Source of the DNA: JALHNI01 sp044226365
GTDB taxonomy: Bacteria; Acidobacteriota; Terriglobia; Bryobacterales; Bryobacteraceae
DNA: 64,000 nucleotides
Assembly: GCA_044226365.1 (NCBI GenBank)
Contig: JBGAHE010000020.1
Span: forward strand, 10,239 to 74,238
Direction of reading: 5' to 3'
Part shown: positions 26,299 through 34,791 of the stretch, in pieces
Position numbering within the stretch: the stretch's first letter is position 1
Layout of the letters: the number at the start of each line of letters is the position of its first letter
The notes under the pieces: model-generated
Databases searched by the model: none
What the model was told of the DNA's origin: nothing
What the model saw: only the letters and a program-made list of their open reading frames with translations
Program-made: the position numbers and the translations under genes

Positions 26299-28098
26299 CT
26301 AAACCGAAGCAGTCGCGCCCAGCGCGGCCTGCCAACGAGCGCGCCGCTCCTGCTGACGTTGCCGAGGCTGCCCGCGCCGTTCCTCCTGCGAGGGGCGGTC
26401 GCGTTCCTGCGCCCCGCTCCAGTCGGTCGGTTGATGGTCGCCTGGATCCCCCCGGGAGGCGCTTGCGTCAAAGCCCGGAGTCTCCAGGCGGCTCACCAGA
26501 TCCGGCAGCCCCTCCTGCAGCGAGTTCGACAACTGGCTATCCGGCGTGCGCACCGCAATCTCCACGGCGCCATTGGCGTCCTTCACATGTACGCTCGCCA
26601 CCAAGCCGTCGTTGTCGCCCGACGGAATCGTCAGCACCAGTTCGCGTGGCGGAGCGGTGAGCCGTTCCGCCGGAAGATCGGGTAGCACCACCTCCGCGGC
26701 GGTCGGCACCGGAGACGGGTCGGCCGCCGGTCCCGAGCTGATGTCAGCCGCGGAAGGGACAGTTGACGGGACTACCCAGTTCGGTTCCCTCACCTCCGCC
26801 GCTGCGGTTGCCGCATTCTCGCGCCGCCCGTCGGCAAGCTCCCGGCGCCAGTCCGTCAAACGGTCATACCGATTCTCCGGCAGCCCAGCCTGACCGGTTG
26901 GCGGAGTCACCGCCCCTCGGGCCTGCGCGGTCTCTCGCGCAAACTCATGGGGCGTCTGATGCTCCGCCGGAGACCCGCCGGATTCATTTCCCACCTCGCG
27001 CCCGCCTTCGGATGGCGCTGGGGCCCGAACGGGCGCCGTTTCCGCGGCGAGTAGTTCTCCGGATGGCTCGCGGTCATTCGCCGTCAGCCGCGCCACAAAG
27101 GACACCGGGTGCTCCGGCACCGCCTGGCGAGTGACGCGCGCCCCCTCAAAGCCCACCGCAGTTGGCACCACAGCACTTGGCGGCCCGGCGTTCGCTTGAT
27201 GGCGACTCTCTGACGGTAAGCTCGGGGCAGGATTCCCGATCGTCCGCGGCCCGGTGTCGAGCGACGGATGTCCCCGCACGCCTGCCGCGTGGGCGGGCGG
27301 CCCGGGCTCCTCCAACCGCGCCGCGAGCCCGACCGTCAGATCCTCCTTCCCGTCCGTCGCCTCCCATTCTTCCGGGTCCAGCTCGAGGCCCTTGCCCTCT
27401 CCTGCCTCGGTCGAGGCCTTCGCCACGTGGAGCGCCTCGAGATTCATTGAAGAAGCGCCCGTCTCGGGCGATGAGGGATTGGAGGGCAGCGAAGTGAGCT
27501 CCTTTCGGTTTGCGATCGCCCCGGTTGCCATCGCGGGCGGGGCTGGCAAGCTGGCGGCAACGCCAGCGACCTCAGTAGCGCTCGATCCCGGCACCGGCCC
27601 AATCTTGGCAAGGACTGGCCCACTAAGCACTGGCCCACCGGACAAAGGGTCCATAGCCCCTGAGTCACTGGCCCCTGAGTCACTGGCCCCTGAGTCACTG
27701 GCCCCTGACCCACTGGCCAAGCGCTGGCGAATGCCTTCCATTGCCGTTCCGCGCCCTAACCCACTCGAGGCCGTCGCCGCCCATGGCGCAGCCGCCAACA
27801 TCTTGCCATCTGCCATCGGTCCGTCACCGGTGAGTGGAACCGCATCGGCTTTCCCGGCCGAGATCGTGTTCCAATTCGGAACCCAAAACGGATACGCGGT
27901 TGCGGATTGGGAATCCCCTTTCTTGTTTTCGGGCTTTTCCTTGGCCCCCGCGGCGGGCGCAGACTCGTCCGACGCAGTCAAAAACTTCTTGAATTCGCCC
28001 GTAAATCGGCCGGCGGCGCCGCGTTTGCCTTGGTCCTTGGACGCCGGAAGCGCCGCCATTGCATCAGCGGGCCGGGCGAGGGTGTTTACATCAGGCAC
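26299..28098 (-). CDS. fliK: Flagellar hook-length control protein FliK (probable)
   Basis: A long (599 aa), low-complexity Pro/Ala/Ser-rich protein with a C-terminal hook-length-control domain (about 500-565: LVLTIPSGDNDGLVASVHVK ... SLQEGLPDLVSRLETPGF), followed by a Gln/Arg-rich basic tail. FliK measures hook length and triggers the FlhB switch. The start is uncertain: GTG 28098 (used here) or ATG 28059. The region around residues 128-147 contains four copies of a five-residue SGASD-type repeat encoded by a 15-bp tandem repeat. It is the first gene of the minus-strand flagellar block and is divergent from flgF. Confidence 0.75.
   Translation of the reverse strand: MPDVNTLARPADAMAALPASKDQGKRGAAGRFTGEFKKFLTASDESAPAAGAKEKPENKKGDSQSATAYPFWVPNWNTISAGKADAVPLTGDGPMADGKMLAAAPWAATASSGLGRGTAMEGIRQRLASGSGASDSGASDSGASDSGAMDPLSGGPVLSGPVLAKIGPVPGSSATEVAGVAASLPAPPAMATGAIANRKELTSLPSNPSSPETGASSMNLEALHVAKASTEAGEGKGLELDPEEWEATDGKEDLTVGLAARLEEPGPPAHAAGVRGHPSLDTGPRTIGNPAPSLPSESRHQANAGPPSAVVPTAVGFEGARVTRQAVPEHPVSFVARLTANDREPSGELLAAETAPVRAPAPSEGGREVGNESGGSPAEHQTPHEFARETAQARGAVTPPTGQAGLPENRYDRLTDWRRELADGRRENAATAAAEVREPNWVVPSTVPSAADISSGPAADPSPVPTAAEVVLPDLPAERLTAPPRELVLTIPSGDNDGLVASVHVKDANGAVEIAVRTPDSQLSNSLQEGLPDLVSRLETPGFDASASRGDPGDHQPTDWSGAQERDRPSQEERRGQPRQRQQERRARWQAALGATASV
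27656..27715. repeat. 15-bp tandem repeat inside fliK (four copies)
   Basis: GCCCCTGAGTCACTG occurs three times exactly and a fourth time with small changes (GCCCCTGACCCACTG). The unit is in frame and encodes Ala-Ser-Asp-Ser-Gly-type pentads on the minus strand. Copy-number change would alter FliK length in five-residue steps without breaking the frame. Confidence 0.9.
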
Positions 28099-28170
28099 GG
28101 CGCCGATGATGCAGTTTCGTGGCCAAAGTGCGCGCGACCTTCGGCACGACAATTGCATAGAGCCTCGCGT

Positions 28171-28923
28171 ATGGATGCGCTCACTTCGACGGCCGCCGCC
28201 GGCATTCGGTCTCGCGTAGAAGCCCTCGATCTCCTGGCCAATAACTTGGCGAACGCCAATTCCACCGGCTACAAAGCCGATCGCGAGCTCTACCGCCGTT
28301 ACGCCGCCGACGCCGCCTACGACTCTTCCACCGGCGAGTTCGATCCCACCCAACAGCCCGACATCGACTCCCGCTGGACCGACTTCACGCAAGGCGCTTT
28401 CACCGCCACCGGGCAGCCGCTCGACGTCGCCCTCGAAGGCCCCGGCTTCTTCACCGTCGGCGACGGCGCCGCGCCGCTCTATACCCGCGACGGCCACTTC
28501 CGTCTCGTCCCCGCCTCGAACGGCCAGTCGCGGCTCGAAACCGAGGATGGCCAAGTCGTTCGCGGCAACGAAGGCAAACCGATTGAACTCGACCCGCGCC
28601 GGCCCATTGAGATCGGCCGTGACGGCACCGTTCGGCAGGACGGCGCCGTCGTCAACCGCCTCTTCATCGCCGAACCCGCCGCGCCTCAGCAGTTACAAAA
28701 GCGTTCCGGCAACTACTTCGCACTCGACCAGCCGGTCGTCGCTCCACGCTCCACGCGGGCCATGGTCCAGCAAGGCAAACTCGAAGCGGCCAACGTCACC
28801 CCAGCCGAGTCCGCCGTGCGCCTGATCAACGTGATGCGCCAGTTCGAAGGTCTGCAGAAGGCTCTGCAGATCGGCGGCGAGATGAATCGCCGCAGCGTCG
28901 ACGAAGTCGCCAAAGTCAGTTAA
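28171..28923 (+). CDS. flgF: Flagellar basal-body rod protein FlgF
   Basis: A 250-residue rod protein with the flagellar rod/hook N-terminus (GIRSRVEALDLLANNLANANSTGYKADR) and C-terminal helix (VMRQFEGLQKALQIGGEMNRRSVDEVAK). Its middle region (GQPLDVALEGPGFFTVG ... YTRDGHF) is the conserved FlgE/F/G core. It is shorter and more divergent than the next gene and sits directly before it, which fits FlgF. It opens the plus-strand flagellar block, 72 bp from the divergent fliK start. Confidence 0.9.
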   Translation: MDALTSTAAAGIRSRVEALDLLANNLANANSTGYKADRELYRRYAADAAYDSSTGEFDPTQQPDIDSRWTDFTQGAFTATGQPLDVALEGPGFFTVGDGAAPLYTRDGHFRLVPASNGQSRLETEDGQVVRGNEGKPIELDPRRPIEIGRDGTVRQDGAVVNRLFIAEPAAPQQLQKRSGNYFALDQPVVAPRSTRAMVQQGKLEAANVTPAESAVRLINVMRQFEGLQKALQIGGEMNRRSVDEVAKVS

Positions 28924-28944
28924 GTCCCGTTACCCAAGGAATTC

Positions 28945-29736
28945 ATGATCCGAGCACTTTATAGCGCTGGCAGCGGCATGGTCGCCCAGCAGATCAACAT
29001 CGACAACATCGCCCACAATCTGGCGAACGCGAATACCGTCGGCTTCAAGATGCGGCGCACGCAGTTTCAGGACCTGCTTTACCAAACCCTCGCCCAGCCC
29101 GGTGCCGCCGCAACGGCGCAAACGGTCATCCCTACCGGCTTGCAATTGGGCTTGGGTGCGCGCGCCTCATCCAACTCGATCATCTTTGAGCAGGGCAGCT
29201 TCCAGCTCACCGGCAACTCGCTCGACCTGGTCGTGCAGGGCAAAGGCTTCTTCCAGATTCGCCGTCCGACGGGTGAGGTCGCCTTCACGCGCGGCGGACA
29301 ATTCCACCTGGATCGCGACGGGAACATCGTCACCCAGGACGGCGACCCGCTCGAGCCGCAGATCACCGTGCCTCCCGAAGCCCAGTCGATCACGATCGCC
29401 GCCGACGGCACCGTCAGCTATAACCTGCCCGGTCAAGCCGCCTCGCAAGTCGCCGGACAGATTCAGTTGGCCAACTTCGTCAACCCCGCCGGCTTGAACA
29501 GCCTCGGCCGCAATCTCTATGCGCCCACCGACGCCAGCGGCGAGGCTGTCGTCGGCAACCCCGCTGGCCAGGAGGGGCTCGGCGCGCTGCTCCAGGGCTA
29601 CGTCGAGAACTCGAACGTGAACGTGGTGGAAGAGTTCATCAGCATGATCGTCAGCCAACGCGCGTACGAAGCGAACACCAAGGTCGTGAAGGCCGCCGAC
29701 GAAATGTATCAACAGGTGAACAATGTGGCTCGCTAG
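28945..29736 (+). CDS. flgG: Distal rod protein FlgG
   Basis: A 263-residue protein with near-consensus FlgG sequence: IRALYSAGSGMVAQQINIDNIAHNLANANTVGFK at the N-terminus, FQLTGNSLDLVVQGKGFFQI in the core, and SNVNVVEEFISMIVSQRAYEANTKVVKAADEMYQQVN at the C-terminus. FlgG builds the distal rod through the P and L rings. It overlaps flgA by 14 bp. Confidence 0.97.
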   Translation: MIRALYSAGSGMVAQQINIDNIAHNLANANTVGFKMRRTQFQDLLYQTLAQPGAAATAQTVIPTGLQLGLGARASSNSIIFEQGSFQLTGNSLDLVVQGKGFFQIRRPTGEVAFTRGGQFHLDRDGNIVTQDGDPLEPQITVPPEAQSITIAADGTVSYNLPGQAASQVAGQIQLANFVNPAGLNSLGRNLYAPTDASGEAVVGNPAGQEGLGALLQGYVENSNVNVVEEFISMIVSQRAYEANTKVVKAADEMYQQVNNVAR

Positions 29737-30655
29737 CCTCCTGATCGCCGGACCATTGGCCAGCGCATTGTTGGCCGCCTCCTGCGTCCAGGTTCGCGGC
29801 GAACAAATCACCCCGCAGGACCTCGCCCCCGTCATTCCGGCCTTCGGCAGCCTCTCGCCCGGCCTCCGCTTGGGCTGGGCTCCCGTGCCCGGCGTCACCC
29901 GCTGGCTCAGCGCGGGCGATCTGACCCGCTTGGCCCGGCAACACGGCGTCGACGTCACCCCGGCGGCCGTCCCCGCCAGCGGACTCTGTCTCACCCGCCT
30001 CGTCACGGCCCTGCCCCGCGAGGCCGTCCTGACCGCCCTGGCCGCCGCGCTCCCTCAAGCCCAGATTGAGCTACTCGGCTACGGCCCGAATGAAGCGCCA
30101 CCCGGTCAGCTTGAGTTCGCCGCCAAGACCTTGCCACCGCTGCCGCGTCAGCCCGGCGTCCCCATCGTCGTCTGGCGCGGACGTCTGCGCACGGAGTTCG
30201 GCCGATCGCTTCCCGTATGGGTGCGCGCCCGGATCGCCGTCACGCGACCCGTCGTCATGGCACGGCGCGACCTCGAAGCCGGCCAACTGCTCACGCCTGA
30301 CGACCTCGAACAAAAAGAGGTCGCCGAGTACGCCGGCTGGATCCCCCCGCTCGCAGACTCCGCCCCTCTACTCGGCCGCCGCCTCCGGCGCGCCCTGCCC
30401 GCGCACCTGCCCGTCCTTCCCCATTTGCTAGCGCCCCAGCGCGACATCGAGCGCGGGGACGAAGTCGCCGTCGCGCTGCCCGGCGAAGCCACCCTCACCG
30501 CCCGCGCGGAATCGCCCGGGCGCGTGGGTGACACCGTCCTGCTCAAGAACCCGCTTAACGGCCGACGCTTCCCGTCCAAAGTCACCGCGCCCGGGCGCGC
30601 CGTTCTGCTTCCACCCCTCGAACATCCTCCGGAGGATCCCGCTGTTGCGCATTAG
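29723..30655 (+). CDS. flgA: P-ring assembly chaperone FlgA
   Basis: FlgA is a periplasmic chaperone for FlgI. An N-terminal signal peptide (LASLLIAGPLASALLAAS) precedes a long N-terminal region and a C-terminal SAF domain (RPVVMARRDLEAGQLLTPDDLEQKEVAEY) with the usual end (LPGEATLTARAESPGRVGDTVLLKNPLNGRRFPSKV). At 310 residues it is longer than E. coli FlgA (219). It overlaps flgG by 14 bp and flgH by 11 bp, and it lies two genes before its client flgI. Confidence 0.9.
   Translation: MWLASLLIAGPLASALLAASCVQVRGEQITPQDLAPVIPAFGSLSPGLRLGWAPVPGVTRWLSAGDLTRLARQHGVDVTPAAVPASGLCLTRLVTALPREAVLTALAAALPQAQIELLGYGPNEAPPGQLEFAAKTLPPLPRQPGVPIVVWRGRLRTEFGRSLPVWVRARIAVTRPVVMARRDLEAGQLLTPDDLEQKEVAEYAGWIPPLADSAPLLGRRLRRALPAHLPVLPHLLAPQRDIERGDEVAVALPGEATLTARAESPGRVGDTVLLKNPLNGRRFPSKVTAPGRAVLLPPLEHPPEDPAVAH
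30624..30637 (+). promoter_or_regulatory. Palindrome containing the flgH ribosome-binding site
   Basis: ATCCTCCGGAGGAT is a perfect 14-bp palindrome inside the 3' end of flgA. Its GGAGG (30631-30635) is the only good Shine-Dalgarno for flgH, 9 bp before the TTG start. Folding would pair GGAGG and hide the site unless ribosomes finishing flgA melt it. Confidence 0.4.
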
Positions 30656-31322
30656 TCTGATTTTGCTCCTCACTCTGAGCGTCGCCTTCGCGAAGAAGAA
30701 GCGCGAGCCCGTGCCCACGCCGCTCGAAGCCCACATCGCCGCCGCCCGACAGGTGGATCCGCCCGCCCCGCTCTCGCCCGGCTCGAGCTTCGTCCCGGGC
30801 AGCCGCCTGGGCGACCTGGCGCGCGACTTTCGCGCCAGCCGGCCCGGCGACATCGTCACCATCGTCGTGCAGGATAGCGCCTCCGCCGTTAACAAGGGCG
30901 TTACCACGGCCACGCGCAAAAGCTCGGCGAATGCGAGCATCTCGTCGCTCGCCGGCCCCACCAAGGCCGCCGGGGCCCTGGCCAGTCTGGCCGGCATGAA
31001 CGGCCAGTCGCAGCTTCAGGGACAAGGGGAAACCAGCCGAACCAACACCCTCTCCACGTCGCTCTCCGCCCGCGTCACGGAAGTGCTGCCCAATGGCGAC
31101 CTCGTGGTCGAAGGTACCAAGCAGGTCGCCGTCAACTCGGAACGTCAAACGGTCACCGTGCGCGGCGTCGTTCGATGGAACGATCTCTCGCCCACCAACC
31201 TGATCCGTTCAGACCGCATCGCCCAACTCGAAATCCGCGTCGCCGGCAAGGGCGTGGTCGAAGACGTCGTGCGGCGGCCGAACATTCTCTATCGCCTCTT
31301 ACTCGGAGTGTTGCCATTCTGA
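30645..31322 (+). CDS. flgH: Flagellar L-ring protein FlgH
   Basis: FlgH forms the outer-membrane L ring. I choose TTG 30645 with GGAGG 9 bp upstream, giving the signal peptide LRISLILLLTLSVAFA. No lipobox cysteine is visible, although enteric FlgH is a lipoprotein. Family features: DLARDFRASRPGDIVTIVVQDSASAVN (about 50-76), LSARVTEVLPNGDLVVEGTKQVAVNSE and RGVVRWNDLSPTNLIRSDRIAQLEIRVAGKG. 225 residues is normal. It implies a true outer membrane. Confidence 0.94.
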   Translation: MRISLILLLTLSVAFAKKKREPVPTPLEAHIAAARQVDPPAPLSPGSSFVPGSRLGDLARDFRASRPGDIVTIVVQDSASAVNKGVTTATRKSSANASISSLAGPTKAAGALASLAGMNGQSQLQGQGETSRTNTLSTSLSARVTEVLPNGDLVVEGTKQVAVNSERQTVTVRGVVRWNDLSPTNLIRSDRIAQLEIRVAGKGVVEDVVRRPNILYRLLLGVLPF

Positions 31323-32398
31323 CCACCGCCCTGTTGGTGTGGCTGGCGGCGTCGCCCGCCCCCACCGCCACGCGCATCAAAGAACTGATCGCCGTCGAAG
31401 GAGTCCGCGAGAATCAGTTGATCGGCTATGGCTTAGTCGTGGGCTTGCAAGGCACAGGCGACAAACGCCAGACCTTCTTCTCGACGCAGACGCTCGCCAA
31501 CATGCTGGATCGCATGGGCGTCCAGGTCAGCCCCACCGCCGTGCTGGTGCGGAACATGGCCGCCGTCATGATTACGGCGAACCTGCCCCCCTTCGCGCAG
31601 CCGGGCCAGCGCATCGACCTCACCGCCGCCGCCATCGGCGACGCCACCAATCTCCAGGGCGGCATTCTGCTCGCCACGCCGCTGCGCGGACTCGACGGAC
31701 AGATTTATGCGGTTGCCCAGGGCTCGGTCGTCACCGGCGGCTTCGTCGCCAAAGGCGCCGGGGCCAGCGCCTCGCTCAATCACCCCACGGCCGGACGCGT
31801 TCCTGGTGGAGCGCTCGTCGAGCGGCCCGCCCCCACCGTTGCTCTCGGACCCACGGTCAGGCTCCAGCTGCGCCAAGCCGACTTCACCACCTCGGCCCGC
31901 ATCGCCGCCACCATCAACGAACGCTTCGGCGCCGGCCGCGCCACGCCCGAAAGCTCCGGCTCCATCCGGGTGGAAACTCCGCCCGACTACGCCGGCCGCC
32001 CCGTCGAGTTCATGGCCGCCATCGAGAGTCTCACCGTGCTCGCCGATCGCACCGCGCGCATCGTCGTCAACGAACGCACCGGCACCATCGTGATGGGCAA
32101 GGAGGTCAAGATCTCGCCGGTCGCGATCATGCACGGCGCGCTCAGCATCGAGATCCAAACTACCTACGACGTCAGTCAGCCGGCGCCGCTTAGCCAGGGC
32201 GCGACCACCGTCGTTCCCAACACCACCGTTCAGGTGAAGGAGGAAAAGGCCAAGTCGCTCGTGCTCAAACGCGGAGCCACGGTCGAAGAACTCGTCCGCG
32301 CGCTCCAATCGATCGGCGCCACCGCACGCGACGTGATCGCCATCCTGCAAAACCTGCGCGCCGCCTCGGCTCTCGAAGCCGACCTCGAGGTGATCTAA
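31319..32398 (+). CDS. flgI: Flagellar P-ring protein FlgI (probable CTG start)
   Basis: FlgI forms the periplasmic P ring. Family sequence is strong: RIKELIAVEGVRENQLIGYGLVVGLQGTGDK near the N-terminus, NMAAVMITANLPPFAQPGQRID, and the C-terminal GATVEELVRALQSIGATARDVIAILQNLRAAS. There is no ATG, GTG or TTG where the signal peptide should begin. CTG 31319 overlaps the flgH TGA (CTGA, like the ATGA couplings elsewhere in the window) and has GGAG 10 bp upstream, giving a signal peptide TTALLVWLAASPAPTA. ATT 31316 or TTG 31334 are alternatives. Confidence 0.93.
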   Translation: MTTALLVWLAASPAPTATRIKELIAVEGVRENQLIGYGLVVGLQGTGDKRQTFFSTQTLANMLDRMGVQVSPTAVLVRNMAAVMITANLPPFAQPGQRIDLTAAAIGDATNLQGGILLATPLRGLDGQIYAVAQGSVVTGGFVAKGAGASASLNHPTAGRVPGGALVERPAPTVALGPTVRLQLRQADFTTSARIAATINERFGAGRATPESSGSIRVETPPDYAGRPVEFMAAIESLTVLADRTARIVVNERTGTIVMGKEVKISPVAIMHGALSIEIQTTYDVSQPAPLSQGATTVVPNTTVQVKEEKAKSLVLKRGATVEELVRALQSIGATARDVIAILQNLRAASALEADLEVI

Positions 32399-32677
32399 GT
32401 GGCTCTCAATCCCGTCATGTCCGGCTTTGCCTCGAACGACCTGGCGAGCAAGAACACGCCAGAACGCATTGCCGCCGCGGCCACTGAGTTTGAAGCCGTG
32501 CTCATTGAACAGATGTTGAAGGAAGCCCGCGCCACAGGCGGCTTAGGCGGGGAGGAGGATCAGGCCAGCGGCACCTTGCGGGAAATGGCGGACCAGCAAT
32601 TCGCCCGTCTCATCGCAGGCCAGGGCGGCCTGGGGATCACCAAGGATCTGGTCGCCAGCCTGAAGAAGAAAGCCTAG
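32399..32677 (+). CDS. flgJ: Rod-binding protein FlgJ N-terminal type (no muramidase)
   Basis: A 92-residue protein with the rod-binding motif ATEFEAVLIEQMLKEARAT (about 28-46) and an acidic glycine-rich linker. It corresponds to the FlgJ N-terminal rod-scaffold domain only; the peptidoglycan-hydrolysing domain of enteric FlgJ is missing and must be supplied by a separate enzyme. GTG 32399 starts immediately after the flgI stop. Its stop overlaps the convergent PDZ gene by 4 bp. Confidence 0.88.
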   Translation: MALNPVMSGFASNDLASKNTPERIAAAATEFEAVLIEQMLKEARATGGLGGEEDQASGTLREMADQQFARLIAGQGGLGITKDLVASLKKKA

Positions 32678-33573
32678 AACTCGGGCTCGCTGCCCACCGC
32701 GCGCACCACCATGCGCGAGCGCGGCATCACCGCGCCCTGTTCTTCGTCTTCGAGCGTCACCGTGACGGTCATCTCGCGCTTGTCGCGCACCACCGTCAAG
32801 GTCACGGTCTTCTTATCGCCGCGTTCGCGCATCGTCATCGCGACGTCGGCTGGCGTCTCAACCGGCTTCTCATTCACCCGCACAATCACGTCGCCCGCTC
32901 GCAGGCCCGCCTTCTCCGCCGGCGTCCCCTTGCTCACCGAACGCACCAGCACGCCCTGCTTCACGCCGAAGAAGTCCGCCAGACCGCCCTTGAGCCCTTC
33001 GGCCTCCACGCCCAGCACTCCGCTTTTCCAAGACGTATACGTCCGCGGCATGTCCGGCATCGTCACCCGCGGCGCCGAAGCGCCGTTCGGCGGCAGCGGC
33101 GGCAACGACGGCAGCACGATCGCCCGTTCGCCGTTAATCGTCCAGCTCTTGCGCGCGGCCACCTTCGCCCCCACCGCCTGGATGTCCCCGCCCCGGCTCA
33201 CCGTCAGCTTCACTTCGCGCCCCACCGGCGTCTCACGCACCATGCGCACAAACTGTTCCACGCCTTCTACGCGCTGCCCATTCATTTCAAGCACCACGTC
33301 GCTCTTGCGTAAGCCGGCCCGCGAGGCCGGCGAATCGTCTTCCACCGCCGTGATCTCCACGCCGCGCTCTTCTTTCAGCTTCAGTTCCTTGGCCCGCGAA
33401 GCATCGACATCCTGGACGCCGATCCCCAGGTAGCTCCCGCCGCCCGGCGAAAACTGCACCACGCGCGGGGGCGTGGGCGGATTCTGCTGTGCGTGCGCCG
33501 GGAGACCGGCCAGCCCCAATACCGTGCCCCACAGGAGTAAGTTCGCCGCCGGCCGAGTAAGTTGACGTTGCAT
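32674..33573 (-). CDS. Secreted double-PDZ protein
   Basis: A signal peptide (LLLWGTVLGLAGLPAHAQ) is followed by two PDZ domains, about 50-130 (YLGIGVQDVDASRAKEL ... SPASRAGLRKSDVVLEMNGQRVEG) and about 190-270 (GVLVRSVSKGTPAEKAGLRAGDVIVRVNEKPVE). There is no HtrA-type protease domain before them, so it is not a DegP protease; it is probably a periplasmic scaffold or peptide-binding adaptor. It lies 46 bp downstream of the DUF4097 gene on the same strand and may belong to the sigma/anti-sigma operon. Confidence 0.85.
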   Translation of the reverse strand: MQRQLTRPAANLLLWGTVLGLAGLPAHAQQNPPTPPRVVQFSPGGGSYLGIGVQDVDASRAKELKLKEERGVEITAVEDDSPASRAGLRKSDVVLEMNGQRVEGVEQFVRMVRETPVGREVKLTVSRGGDIQAVGAKVAARKSWTINGERAIVLPSLPPLPPNGASAPRVTMPDMPRTYTSWKSGVLGVEAEGLKGGLADFFGVKQGVLVRSVSKGTPAEKAGLRAGDVIVRVNEKPVETPADVAMTMRERGDKKTVTLTVVRDKREMTVTVTLEDEEQGAVMPRSRMVVRAVGSEPEF

Positions 33574-33619
33574 CGTAGAAGACCCTCAGTTAGTAAGTTG
33601 GACAGTTCCCGAGCTTGAG

Positions 33620-34786
33620 TTACTTGAGCCTGCGTAAGTGAATCGTGCCACCGACCGCTGCCAGTTCCAGCACCGGCCCGCCGCCGTTCAAGCGACCCTC
33701 GGCCATCACGTAACGATACCGGTCCCGCCGGCCTTGAACCGCTTCAAACTCCGAAACAATTCGCCCCGCGCTCGTCCCGTTTGGCTCCGTCCGCGCCCTC
33801 ACTGTCACTGCTAAATTCGACGGCAGGTACACGATAATGTCACCCTTGGTCGCCGAGAGGAACGAGTGGTTCAACTGTGCCCCGGCGGGAATCTCCGCCA
33901 GGATCATCCCGTCCGCCGTCGTCGCGCGCACCGTTCCGGACACGCCCTTCAACCGGATCGTGCCCTGCCCGGATTCGCACTGTACATTCTGCCCAGCGCC
34001 CACTTCAATCGAGCCGCCCGTCGTCGTCGCCGATACCGGCCCGCCCGCGCGCGCCACCTCGATCAAGCCACCGCCTGAGTTTGCCACCACCTCGCCGCCG
34101 GCCTTTTCCACGTGAATGCTGCCACCCGCCGTCGACGCATGCAGCGTCCCGCGCACCTCACGCACCCAGATCTCGCCGCCACCAGTCGCAAACTCCGCCC
34201 GCCCGCCAATCGTGTCCACGCGAATCGTCCCGCCACCGGTCGCGCCATTCAAGGACCCGCCAATCCGCCCCAGCCGCATCTCGCCGCCGGCCGTTCGGGC
34301 AATCGCGTCCTGCCCGATGCCGTCCAAACGCACCGCACCGCCACCGCTCTCGACAAACACGGCGCCGTCAAGGTCGGTCGCTTCCACATCGCCCCAGCGC
34401 GTCTGAATCGCCGTCTGGCGCGTGGATTTGGGAATGGTAATTTCGAGGATCAGTTCAGGAGAGTCCAGCCACTGGCCGCTCACTTCGAGCATCACCACGC
34501 TGCCTTGGTTCTGCACCACTACGGCCACCGGATCAAAGCGGGACTTAGCCGCGGTCGCGCTGGGCGCCTTCACGCGCTTGGTGAGGGTACCCGTGATCCG
34601 GTTCAACCCGCGTTCGCCGCGCACGCGCACTTGCCCGCGCGTCACAATGTGGAGGCGAGTCACCCCTTCACTGGCCGCCTGGAAGCCGGAAACCTGCTTC
34701 CACCATCCGCCTTCCGCGACAATGCCGTCCGTACCTGCGGCCAATCGGGTCGCCACTAGCAACGGGACCCACCACCAGCCGCGCAT
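33620..34786 (-). CDS. DUF4097-type beta-repeat secreted protein
   Basis: A 388-residue exported protein (signal peptide VPLLVATRLAAG) whose body is a long series of short beta-strand repeats with consensus like GGxIxVxxxGGxVxAxTxGGxI (for example ESGGGAVRLDGIGQ, ATGGGEIWVREVRG, STAGGSIHVEKAGG, NSGGGLIEVARAGG). This is the right-handed beta-helix-like pattern of DUF4097/putative-adhesin proteins, often encoded beside anti-sigma factors. It lies 5 bp after the anti-sigma gene, so it is probably expressed and controlled with it. Function at the cell surface is unproven. Confidence 0.85.
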   Translation of the reverse strand: MRGWWWVPLLVATRLAAGTDGIVAEGGWWKQVSGFQAASEGVTRLHIVTRGQVRVRGERGLNRITGTLTKRVKAPSATAAKSRFDPVAVVVQNQGSVVMLEVSGQWLDSPELILEITIPKSTRQTAIQTRWGDVEATDLDGAVFVESGGGAVRLDGIGQDAIARTAGGEMRLGRIGGSLNGATGGGTIRVDTIGGRAEFATGGGEIWVREVRGTLHASTAGGSIHVEKAGGEVVANSGGGLIEVARAGGPVSATTTGGSIEVGAGQNVQCESGQGTIRLKGVSGTVRATTADGMILAEIPAGAQLNHSFLSATKGDIIVYLPSNLAVTVRARTEPNGTSAGRIVSEFEAVQGRRDRYRYVMAEGRLNGGGPVLELAAVGGTIHLRRLK

Positions 34787-34791
34787 CGTCT

